Source: Chryseosolibacter sp044507775 (GTDB lineage: Bacteria; Bacteroidota; Bacteroidia; Cytophagales; Cyclobacteriaceae). From it: DNA of 64,000 nucleotides. The stretch covers positions 1 to 64,000 of the forward strand of contig JBIQIY010000010.1 of NCBI GenBank assembly GCA_044507775.1, written 5' to 3'. The translations under genes and the position numbers were made by a program. Numbering within the stretch: the first letter of the stretch is position 1; each line of letters opens with the position of its first letter. The notes under the pieces are model-generated. The model was not told the origin of the DNA and made no database searches. It saw nothing but the letters and a program-made list of their open reading frames with translations. Below, one piece after another: positions 27,396 to 35,016 of the stretch.

Positions 27396-27743
27396 TTAAT
27401 TCATTTTGCTTAGCATCTGAAATGTCCTCAAAATTATTTCTCCAAGCCTTTTCAATTCTTCAAATGTAACGTATTGCAGCCGCACAGCCACGTCCAGGCA
27501 AGCATCGATTTCTACTGCCGATCCTCGCGAGATTTCAAAATACCGTTTGCGCTCCGCAGCTGATTTCCGCGAACAACCTTCCGCCAAATTCAAGTGCACA
27601 GACAATGCAGCACGCCGGAGCTGTTGAACCATGGCGAAACGTTCGTCGCCCGGAAACGCCTTTGTGATTTTGTAGCATTCAAGAGCCAGGTCCTGGGACG
27701 CCCGATAGATGTCCAATTTCGTATGTGAAAGCGGTAAAAACAT
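27396..27743 (-). CDS. Four-helix-bundle protein (23S rRNA intervening-sequence protein family)
   Basis: A 115-residue all-helical protein starting at MFLPLSHTKLDIYRASQDL. The family marks are the LDIYRASQDLALECYKIT opening, QLRRAALSVHLNLAEG and the EIDACLDVAVRLQY block. Members were named from rRNA intervening sequences, and the fold is shared with Avd of diversity-generating retroelements, but a standalone function is unknown. It sits between lutA and lutB, in the same direction, bounded on both sides by inverted heptamer arrays, so it looks inserted. The ATG at 27743 was preferred; the one at 27806 adds 21 residues unlike the family. Confidence 0.82.
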   Translation of the reverse strand: MFLPLSHTKLDIYRASQDLALECYKITKAFPGDERFAMVQQLRRAALSVHLNLAEGCSRKSAAERKRYFEISRGSAVEIDACLDVAVRLQYVTFEELKRLGEIILRTFQMLSKMN

Positions 27744-27793
27744 TTTGAGAGGGTTTATAGTTGAACATATGAATGAAGCAAACGCAACTAGCA

Positions 27794-27880
27794 GTTCACG
27801 TCTCACGATTCACGTCTCACGTCTCACGATTCACGTCTCACGTCTCACGATTCACCACTCACCACTCACCACTCACCATT
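27794..27880. repeat. Right heptamer array flanking the four-helix-bundle gene
   Basis: Units of GTCTCAC, GATTCAC and CACTCAC repeat over about 85 bases, opposite in orientation to the array at 27301-27347. The end overlaps the last codons of lutA (GEW and the stop are made of repeat units). Confidence 0.75.
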
Positions 27881-28603
27881 CAAGATCTCCGCAATATGCA
27901 CCACCCTCACCGCGCTCTTCTTGCGCTTCAGGATTCCCTCCATGTGCATGAGGCACGAGAGATCGGATGAAGTAATGTATTCGGCGCCGTTTTTTTCGTG
28001 ATCGGCGACGCGGTCTTTGCCCATCTTGATGGAAACGGCTTCTTCCGATACGCAGAATGTTCCGCCGAAACCGCAACACTCATCGGGACGGTCAAGGTCC
28101 ACCACCTCCAGCCCCTCCACCATATTGAGCAGCTGCAAGGGTTTTGAAAATTGCGCCGCATTCAGTTCGCTCATTTGCGAGAGGTGAAGTCCGCGCAGTC
28201 CATGGCAGCTGTGATGAATGCCGACGCGGTGGGGAAAACGCGCCTTGAGTTTTTCCACCTTGATTATGTCGGTGAGAAATTCCACGAGCTCGTAAACCTT
28301 ACCGCGGATCGCGCTTGCGCCTTCGGGATTTTGCTTTGAATGAAGGTGATCCTTGACGTGCAGGATGCAACTCGCTGAAGGAGCGACGATGTAATCGAAC
28401 CCTGAAAAGTTCTTTACAAAGAGCTCATCTGTTTCTTCCGTGAGATGCTGGAACCCGGAGTTGGCCATAGGCTGGCCACAGCAAGTTTGCTGCATCGGAT
28501 AAACGACATTCAGCCCCAGCTTCTCCAGCAACTGGAGTGTTGCAATGGCTGCGCCAGGATAAAACTGGTTCACATAACACGGGATAAAAAGGCCGACGGT
28601 CAT
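27866..28603 (-). CDS. lutA: Lactate utilisation protein A, CCG-domain iron-sulfur protein
   Basis: A 245-residue protein with two cysteine-rich CCG domains (QQTCCGQPMANSGF near 38-51 and PDECCGFGGTFCVSEE near 182). LutA carries non-cubane iron-sulfur clusters and completes the LutABC lactate dehydrogenase. It is the first gene in the lut run, 26 bases downstream of the OPT transporter. The last three residues come from a repeat array, so the native end may have been altered. Confidence 0.9.
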   Translation of the reverse strand: MTVGLFIPCYVNQFYPGAAIATLQLLEKLGLNVVYPMQQTCCGQPMANSGFQHLTEETDELFVKNFSGFDYIVAPSASCILHVKDHLHSKQNPEGASAIRGKVYELVEFLTDIIKVEKLKARFPHRVGIHHSCHGLRGLHLSQMSELNAAQFSKPLQLLNMVEGLEVVDLDRPDECCGFGGTFCVSEEAVSIKMGKDRVADHEKNGAEYITSSDLSCLMHMEGILKRKKSAVRVVHIAEILNGEW

Positions 28604-28629
28604 AGCAATAAGTAATCAACAGACAGCAT

Positions 28630-30678
28630 CTAGCCTTCTTTTTTTATCGCCGTGCGATACAGGTAGGTGGCCATCGCAGTAAAGAAAATAACACCCAGCG
28701 CGTAATATCCTGCCTCGCTGAGCGCATGAGACATGGCGTGTTCGGCACTGACATTTTTAAGCGCTGCGAAAATTGAGTCGTTGGCTGAAAGCAGGGCGAC
28801 GATCACGCCCGCCAGGGCCCCTCCTGCTATCAAACCCGTCGCGAGCAAACTTCCTCTTCCCAGCTCTTCATCTTCCTTCGCCTCATTTCTTCGCGCGGCT
28901 CTCCAGTCTACATATCCCTTGATGCCGCCGCCAATAGCGATGGGGAGCGTTGTGGAAAGCGGCAAATACAAGCCAATAGCAAACGCAAGCGCTTTGATTC
29001 CGCATAGTTCGATCATAACGGCGATAAAAACGCCGACGATCACAAATTGCCAGTCGAGTGTACCGGATAAAATGCCCCGCGAAAGTGTCGCCATGAGTGT
29101 AGCCTGAGGTGCGGCGTATTCGGCGCTGCCGATGGCGTGTTTGATTCCATCCGCAACCATGTCGGGTGTTGGCGTATCCAGCGTGATGACCACTATGCCG
29201 ATGGCAAGGGAGGAGACGATCGCACCGATGAAAAGAGCGAGCTGCTGGTAGCGCGGTGTCGCACCTACTATGTATCCCGTCTTCAGATCTTGTGATGTAG
29301 CCCCTGCGTTGGCTGCCGCAATGCAGATCATTCCGCCGACAACGAGCGCGAGTGGTTCATAAAACGAACCACTCCATCCGATTGCCGTAAAGATGAGACA
29401 GGTTCCCATCAGCGTCGCAATGGTCATACCTGAAATGGGGCTATTGCTGGAACCAACGAGTCCGACAATTCGGCTGGCTACCGTCACGAAGAAGAATCCA
29501 AAAATAACGATGAGCACACCGATCAATAATTTTTGAAAGATCCCTTCTCCCGGGATATTCGGAAGGATAGTGATCAATGCTACGAGCACGAGGCTACCGA
29601 TGATAACAACTTTGAACGACAGATCGCGTTCCGTGCGCAGGACGCCGCCAGCCTTTGTATCCTTCAGCGACCCGATGCTTTCACGAAATGAACTGATGAT
29701 CGTCGGAACGGTTTTCACCAGCGTGATAAATCCGCCTGCGGCAACTGCACCAGCGCCAATCTGACGTATGTATGCGTAGTAAATCGCCTGCGCAGGGTTG
29801 CCGAAGGTCTGAGTTGAAGGATCCCATGCCCACCTTCCTCCGGCCGCTGTGACGTCGGCGTGGTAGCCAACCTTTATCAGTTGCTCCAGTATCACCAGGG
29901 GTTCCACAAGGGTGGTGAGTAAGGGTGTGATCGCCCACCACGCGAGCACGGATCCCGCGACAAGCACCCCGCCAATCTTCGGCCCGATGATGTAGCCAAC
30001 GCCAAGGTACTCGGGTGTGATATCGGCGTTTACGGTAGCCGAAGGCCAGAATTTATTCACCTGGCTGGTGATGAACGTAGGTGTCTCGGCAATGACGTGG
30101 AAGACTTTCTGAAAGATTGCATACACGAGCGCAATGCCCATGCCGATGAAAGCCGTTTTGGCAAACACTCCGCCTTTCTCGCCAGCCTGCAGTACCGACG
30201 CGCATGCAGTTCCTTCCGGGTACGGGAGAACTCCGTGTTCGTTGACAATAAGCGATCTTCGAAGGGGAATCATCATGATGGTTCCCAGCATACCACCGAA
30301 TGCGGCGAGGATCAGTATCGTGAGGTAATTGAAGTAGTCGGCACCAACGCTTACGCCGTCCGGTCCGGGAGTCAGGAATAAAAATCCCGGCAACGTAAAG
30401 ACAACACCAGCGGCGATAGACTCTCCCGCGGAGCCGGTGGTTTGTATGATGTTATTTTCAAGGATGGTAGTCTTCAGGTACTTTCGCCCCAACGTAATGG
30501 CTATGACCGCAATAGGAATGGAAGCAGAGACCGTGAGCCCGGCCTTGAGCGCCAGGTATACCGTTGACGCCCCGAACAGGACACCGAACAGCACACCGAA
30601 TGCAACAGACTTGATCGTGAACTCGGCGATGTTTTGCTCGGGTGCGATGTATGGTTTGAAAGTCTTGTTTCCTTCCAT
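28630..30678 (-). CDS. OPT-family oligopeptide transporter
   Basis: A 682-residue membrane protein with about 14-16 hydrophobic helices, in the OPT superfamily. Recognisable segments are FGVLFGASTVYLALKAGLT, the EGTACASVLQAGEKGG block near residue 154, and IGGGIKGYVDWRAARR near the end. OPT members import peptides or metal-chelate complexes. It is 26 bases upstream of lutA and 22 bases downstream of a POT transporter gene, so the three genes may be one transcript. Confidence 0.9.
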   Translation of the reverse strand: MEGNKTFKPYIAPEQNIAEFTIKSVAFGVLFGVLFGASTVYLALKAGLTVSASIPIAVIAITLGRKYLKTTILENNIIQTTGSAGESIAAGVVFTLPGFLFLTPGPDGVSVGADYFNYLTILILAAFGGMLGTIMMIPLRRSLIVNEHGVLPYPEGTACASVLQAGEKGGVFAKTAFIGMGIALVYAIFQKVFHVIAETPTFITSQVNKFWPSATVNADITPEYLGVGYIIGPKIGGVLVAGSVLAWWAITPLLTTLVEPLVILEQLIKVGYHADVTAAGGRWAWDPSTQTFGNPAQAIYYAYIRQIGAGAVAAGGFITLVKTVPTIISSFRESIGSLKDTKAGGVLRTERDLSFKVVIIGSLVLVALITILPNIPGEGIFQKLLIGVLIVIFGFFFVTVASRIVGLVGSSNSPISGMTIATLMGTCLIFTAIGWSGSFYEPLALVVGGMICIAAANAGATSQDLKTGYIVGATPRYQQLALFIGAIVSSLAIGIVVITLDTPTPDMVADGIKHAIGSAEYAAPQATLMATLSRGILSGTLDWQFVIVGVFIAVMIELCGIKALAFAIGLYLPLSTTLPIAIGGGIKGYVDWRAARRNEAKEDEELGRGSLLATGLIAGGALAGVIVALLSANDSIFAALKNVSAEHAMSHALSEAGYYALGVIFFTAMATYLYRTAIKKEG

Positions 30679-30700
30679 AGGTCGTTTTTGTTGGTTTAGG

Positions 30701-32197
30701 TTACCGGATGTTGCCCATCAATTTACGAATAGGCCTGCTAAATATGAGCACAATAATACCAGAGATCAGCATAACTTTCATCACCACGCCGAAAAGATCC
30801 AATAGCAACGACGGATTCGCGTTGATCGCTTCTTTGTCAAAGTTCCCTCCGAAAAGTCCGGCGATGAGATTTCCGTATGCGAGTGCTATGAAGAATATTC
30901 CCATGAGCTGACCTGCGAGCCGCTTCGGAGCAAGTTTCGTGACAGCGCTGAGACCGACCGGATAAAGACAGATCTCTCCGAACGTATGCAGTACGTACGT
31001 GAACACGAGCCATGTGGGCAGGGGTTTCTCTCCGCCGATCACGATCAGCGATGCTCCCATCATGACGGCATATCCGAGTCCCATGAAGATCAGGCCCAGC
31101 GACATCTTCACCGGTGTGGATGGGTTCAGGTTGCGCTTGTCGAGCCATACCCAAAGCCAGGCGAATACCATGGAGAATATTAACACTGCCACGGGTGGCA
31201 CTGTCTGCATCCAGCTGGCCGGCATTTCAAAGTTGCCGATGAACATGTCCGTATGATCTTCAGCAAACAAGTTCAGGGAAGAGCCCTGTTGCTCGTAGCC
31301 TCCATAAAAGATGCCTGTTGCAATGAAGAAGATGGCAATGGCGAAAATCGATTTTCGCTCCTGCGCGTCGAGTTGCTGAAAGAGAAGCAGGTAGATAAAG
31401 TAGGCGATGGCACTGATCGGGATAACATACCCGAGGATTCTGCCCATAAAAAGAGGGTCAATGGTGATCGTCCTTGTAAACAGCAGCACGAGCAGTAGAA
31501 CGAGTAGCGCTCCTGCGGTCCAGAGTCCCCTCCGGATGTTTTGTCCTGCCCGGGGATCATCGACGCGGGTGGTGTCGGCGGGCCGAAGTCCGGCATTGTG
31601 AAGGTTTTTTTCCGTGAGTTTGTATTGTATCAGACCGAGGAGCATCCCGATGCCGGCGGCGCCAAAGCCGTAGTGCCAGTTGACCTTCTCACCGAGGTAT
31701 CCGGTGATCAGCGGTGACAATGCCGCGCCGAGGTTGATGCCCGCGTAGAAGAGTGTGAACCCGGAGTCGCGCCTGGCCTGGTCTGACGGAGGATACAACT
31801 CGCCCACCATGCTGCTGATCGTGGGCTTCAGCATTCCCGTTCCGATCACGATGAGGAGAAGGCCTGTGAAGAAGGTTTCCGTTGAAGGTATGGCCATGCA
31901 GAAGTGTCCGGCGGCAATGATGCATCCGCCGTAGAAGACGGATTTTCGCAATCCGAAGAATTTGTCAGCGAGCCATCCGCCGGGCAGAGATAAGAGATAG
32001 ACGAACATGGTGTACAGGCCATAGATGGCGCCACTGGTTTTTGTGTCCAGTGCCATTCCGCCTTCCTGGAGCGGCGCTACCATGTACAGAAGGAGTATGG
32101 CGCGCATCCCATAGTAGCTGAAGCGCTCCCACATTTCCGTAAAAAAAAGGGTTGATAGTCCCTTTGGGTGCCCAAAGAAACTTTGGCTGGAATCCAT
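30701..32197 (-). CDS. POT-family proton-dependent di/tripeptide transporter
   Basis: A 498-residue MFS transporter of the POT/PTR2 family. It carries the helix-1 motif FTEMWERFSYYGMRA (the ExxERFxYY peptide and proton site), GGWLADKFFGLRK, and FYAGINLGAALSPLITGY. It imports small peptides by proton symport. It starts at 32197 facing away from pckA. Two peptide-type transporters next to lactate genes suggest peptide and organic-acid use, with PckA downstream for gluconeogenesis. Confidence 0.92.
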   Translation of the reverse strand: MDSSQSFFGHPKGLSTLFFTEMWERFSYYGMRAILLLYMVAPLQEGGMALDTKTSGAIYGLYTMFVYLLSLPGGWLADKFFGLRKSVFYGGCIIAAGHFCMAIPSTETFFTGLLLIVIGTGMLKPTISSMVGELYPPSDQARRDSGFTLFYAGINLGAALSPLITGYLGEKVNWHYGFGAAGIGMLLGLIQYKLTEKNLHNAGLRPADTTRVDDPRAGQNIRRGLWTAGALLVLLLVLLFTRTITIDPLFMGRILGYVIPISAIAYFIYLLLFQQLDAQERKSIFAIAIFFIATGIFYGGYEQQGSSLNLFAEDHTDMFIGNFEMPASWMQTVPPVAVLIFSMVFAWLWVWLDKRNLNPSTPVKMSLGLIFMGLGYAVMMGASLIVIGGEKPLPTWLVFTYVLHTFGEICLYPVGLSAVTKLAPKRLAGQLMGIFFIALAYGNLIAGLFGGNFDKEAINANPSLLLDLFGVVMKVMLISGIIVLIFSRPIRKLMGNIR

Positions 32198-32332
32198 TAA
32201 GCGAAGCGAAGTTTAGGTGAGGGAAAACGGTTCAAAATATCCTTCTAAATTTTTCGAAAGTAGGGTCTTAAATCGACTTTCGCAAATACGACAAACGGTC
32301 CGGCCAATGGCATAAGAATTTTATGCAAACGA

Positions 32333-32363
32333 TTGAAATGGTATTCAATTGCCATTATCTTTG
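32333..32363 (+). promoter_or_regulatory. pckA promoter
   Basis: TATCTTTG at 32356-32363 fits TAnnTTTG. A TTG at 32333-32335 lies 20 bases before it, matching the Bacteroidota housekeeping promoter layout. The predicted start of transcription is about 20 bases before the pckA ATG. Confidence 0.65.
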
Positions 32364-32387
32364 AGTACTCATTAACCCAACAAACGT

Positions 32388-34001
32388 ATGTTAGAGCTAG
32401 GACTAAAACCCGAAAACGCATCCCTTATGGACCTTGGAATCCTCGACGGAAAGGCCCACTGGAACCTACCCCCGGATGACCTGATCAAGGTCGCCGTGCA
32501 AAAAGAAGGTGCCCGCCGCACGAGTTCCGGAGCCATTGCCGTCGATACCGGAGAATTTACGGGCCGTGCTCCGAAAGACAAATTCATTGTTCGCGATAGC
32601 CTCACGGAAAAAGAGGTGTGGTGGGGAAACGTCAACGCCTCATTCGACCCGGAAAAATTCGATCAGCTTTACATCCGTATGATCCGCTACTTTGAGGGAA
32701 AGGAGTTCTATGTCCGCGATTGCTACGCCTGCGCCGACTGGAGATATCGCATGGATGTTCGGGTGATCAATGAATATGCATGGGGTAACCTGTTTGTATA
32801 CAACATGCTGTTGCGCCCGGAGCCGAAAGAGTTGAAGTTCTTCAATCCGCAGTGGCTCGTGCTCAATGCGCCCGGCTTCCGCGCCGACCCGAGTCGGGAT
32901 GGGACCCGGCAACACAACTTTACCATCATCGATTTCAAAAGAAAGATCATTCTGATCGGCGGCAGCGCCTATACCGGCGAAATCAAGAAAAGCATTTTCT
33001 CGGCGCTCAACTTTGTGCTTCCGACGCAGCGGAACGTTTTGCCGATGCATTGTTCGGCCAACATCGGCGATCGCGGCGACACCGCTCTCTTCTTCGGATT
33101 GTCCGGGACCGGAAAGACAACACTGTCGGCGGACTCAAAGCGCAAACTCATCGGCGACGACGAACACGGATGGACACCTGACAATGTTATCTTCAATTTT
33201 GAAGGAGGATGCTATGCCAAGACCATTGATCTCTCCCCCGACTCTGAACCGGATATCTATCGCGCGATCCGGCATGGGGCGCTGCTGGAAAATGTGGGCT
33301 TCCGTAAAGACACAGACGAGATCGACTACGCAGACCGGACACGGACGGAGAACACGAGGGTAAGCTATCCCCTTGAACATATCGCGAACGCCGTCGCGCC
33401 ATCACTGGGTCAAAACCCGCGAAACATATTCTTCCTCACCTGCGATGCATACGGCGTGCTGCCTCCTATCTCGAAACTTACGCCGGACCAGACCGCGTTT
33501 CATTTCATCAGTGGTTACACAGCGAAGGTAGCGGGAACTGAAGCAGGAATCACAGAGCCGGTAATCACTTTCTCGGCTTGCTTCGGCGCGCCGTTCATGC
33601 CACTGCATCCCACGCGGTATGCGCAGATGCTCAGCGACCGCGTACGCGACGCAAAGGTAAATGTGTGGCTGGTCAACACCGGCTGGACAGGCGGCCCATA
33701 TGGCACGGGGAAGAGAATGAATTTGCCCTATACACGGGCTCTCATCAGTGCAGCGCTGAATGATCAGCTGACCAGCGTACCATTCAAACAACATGAAGTT
33801 TTCGGACTGAAAATGCCGTTGTCATGCCCTGATGTCCCCTCGGAAATACTTGACCCGCGCAATACATGGAAAGACAAAGACGCATACGACAACCAGGCAA
33901 ACACACTTGCTACCGCCTTCCTTCGAAATTTTGAAAAGTTCTCCTCCAATTCGAGCGATGAGATCATTGCAGGCGCACCGAAGGTCAGTCAGTATCACTA
34001 G
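32388..34001 (+). CDS. pckA: Phosphoenolpyruvate carboxykinase (ATP)
   Basis: The 537-residue ATP-dependent enzyme converts oxaloacetate to phosphoenolpyruvate, the entry step of gluconeogenesis. The oxaloacetate-binding GRAPKDKFIV, the kinase-1a P-loop GLSGTGKTTLSAD near 242, the metal site DDEHGW and the C-terminal NTGWTGGPYGTGKR block are all present. It has its own promoter and terminator. Together with the divergent transporters and lut genes it fits growth on lactate or peptides. Confidence 0.97.
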   Translation: MLELGLKPENASLMDLGILDGKAHWNLPPDDLIKVAVQKEGARRTSSGAIAVDTGEFTGRAPKDKFIVRDSLTEKEVWWGNVNASFDPEKFDQLYIRMIRYFEGKEFYVRDCYACADWRYRMDVRVINEYAWGNLFVYNMLLRPEPKELKFFNPQWLVLNAPGFRADPSRDGTRQHNFTIIDFKRKIILIGGSAYTGEIKKSIFSALNFVLPTQRNVLPMHCSANIGDRGDTALFFGLSGTGKTTLSADSKRKLIGDDEHGWTPDNVIFNFEGGCYAKTIDLSPDSEPDIYRAIRHGALLENVGFRKDTDEIDYADRTRTENTRVSYPLEHIANAVAPSLGQNPRNIFFLTCDAYGVLPPISKLTPDQTAFHFISGYTAKVAGTEAGITEPVITFSACFGAPFMPLHPTRYAQMLSDRVRDAKVNVWLVNTGWTGGPYGTGKRMNLPYTRALISAALNDQLTSVPFKQHEVFGLKMPLSCPDVPSEILDPRNTWKDKDAYDNQANTLATAFLRNFEKFSSNSSDEIIAGAPKVSQYH

Positions 34002-34041
34002 TCGATTTTCAAAAAAACTCAATTAAATACCTAAACTGTTG

Positions 34042-34076
34042 AAAGGTGGGGCTCCATGAGCTTCACCTTTTTTTTT
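34042..34076 (+). terminator. pckA terminator
   Basis: AAAGGTGGGGCTC and GAGCTTCACCTTT pair around a short CAT loop, followed by a T-run. Confidence 0.8.
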
Positions 34077-34112
34077 GACCTGAGTTTAATGAATGACTGA
34101 CTACTTACAATT

Positions 34113-34203
34113 CCATGTCGTTTACTTAAGCCCTTTTTTTCTACCTCACCTCAATCCTCTCCTAAAGGAGAAGAAGTCAGCGGAGCTTAAGTAAACGACA
34201 TGG
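34113..34203. repeat. 91-bp palindromic element, copy 1
   Basis: A perfect 19-bp inverted repeat (CCATGTCGTTTACTTAAGC and its reverse complement) encloses a T-run, a C-rich stretch and an inner TCTCCT/AGGAGA hairpin. A second copy lies at 51967-52046, so this is a dispersed element. It sits in a 389-base region (34077-34465) without a gene; the rest of that region shows nothing I can assign. Confidence 0.85.
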
Positions 34204-34465
34204 ACTCACAATTTGCGACACGTTGATGTGAGGCCTTGCGTCGGGCATAACCTACCGGCTTCGTCATGATATTCCGAAAAAAAATCCACCGCGGGTTTCA
34301 AAGTTTTTATTGTCGCTGTATATTGACCCTTCGGACCGGCCCGATCGAGTGGTATCTGTCCTATTTTTCGTCAGTTTGCCTTGCTGCTGGCAGGAATGGC
34401 CTGATTTTTATAATACACCGCAGGAGACAATTAATCAGATGTTTAACCATAAATTCTAGAAACCT

Positions 34466-34936
34466 ATGAGGATCACGAAAGTCTTAATACCCTGCCTGGT
34501 ATTTTTCACGGTAGTGGGAAGTAAGGCCCAAACTTCTTCGCAAATCTCTGATGAAGATTTAAAAAAATATGCGGTTACAATGGATTCAGTAGAGGCCATG
34601 CAGCAATCCCTCCGGGATATTGTTGCTGAAACCGTCCGTTCAAATACTGTCATGCCGGTTACGCGCTATAACGAGCTATTCAAAATCGCGGAGGACTCCG
34701 TTAAGATGAAGGCAGCAAATGCGACGCCGGAAGAAATCGCTTTTCTGAAACAGATCGATGATTTGCGGAAGGTCAACATCGAGCGCATCAACGCCACGTA
34801 CCAGGATCTCGCGAAAAATTACGTGGGCTTAAAGGCGTTTAACGCTATCAGGAAATCACTGCAGTCTGACCAGGCGCTTAAAGCGCGGTACGACAATCTT
34901 TCCAAGGATATCGATTCGAAAGAAAAAGGAGGATAA
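34466..34936 (+). CDS. Exported DUF4168-like hypothetical protein
   Basis: A 156-residue protein with a Sec signal peptide ending about SKAQ. The mature part is helical: SQISDEDLKKYAVTMDSVEA at the front and GLKAFNAIRKSLQSDQALKA at the back match the layout of DUF4168 domains, which have unknown function and occur in the periplasm. The assignment rests on those two blocks only. It stands alone and ends at a large terminator. Confidence 0.65.
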   Translation: MRITKVLIPCLVFFTVVGSKAQTSSQISDEDLKKYAVTMDSVEAMQQSLRDIVAETVRSNTVMPVTRYNELFKIAEDSVKMKAANATPEEIAFLKQIDDLRKVNIERINATYQDLAKNYVGLKAFNAIRKSLQSDQALKARYDNLSKDIDSKEKGG

Positions 34937-34947
34937 TATCAGAAAAC

Positions 34948-35009
34948 AAACTTCCCGAAAGTTCTGTGGATTCGAAATCTACGGTCGAAGACTTTCGGGA
35001 AGTTTTTTT
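34948..35009. terminator. Long-stem bidirectional terminator
   Basis: AAACTTCCCGAAAGT pairs exactly with ACTTTCGGGAAGTTT (15 bp) around a 28-base loop, with a T-run on the plus strand and AAAC on the other. It separates the exported protein gene from convergent parC. Confidence 0.8.
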
Positions 35010-35016
35010 CAAGCGC

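Noticed and set aside
34266..34469. 67-codon plus-strand frame before the exported protein
   Set aside because: Overlaps the start of the exported protein gene and shows no domain.
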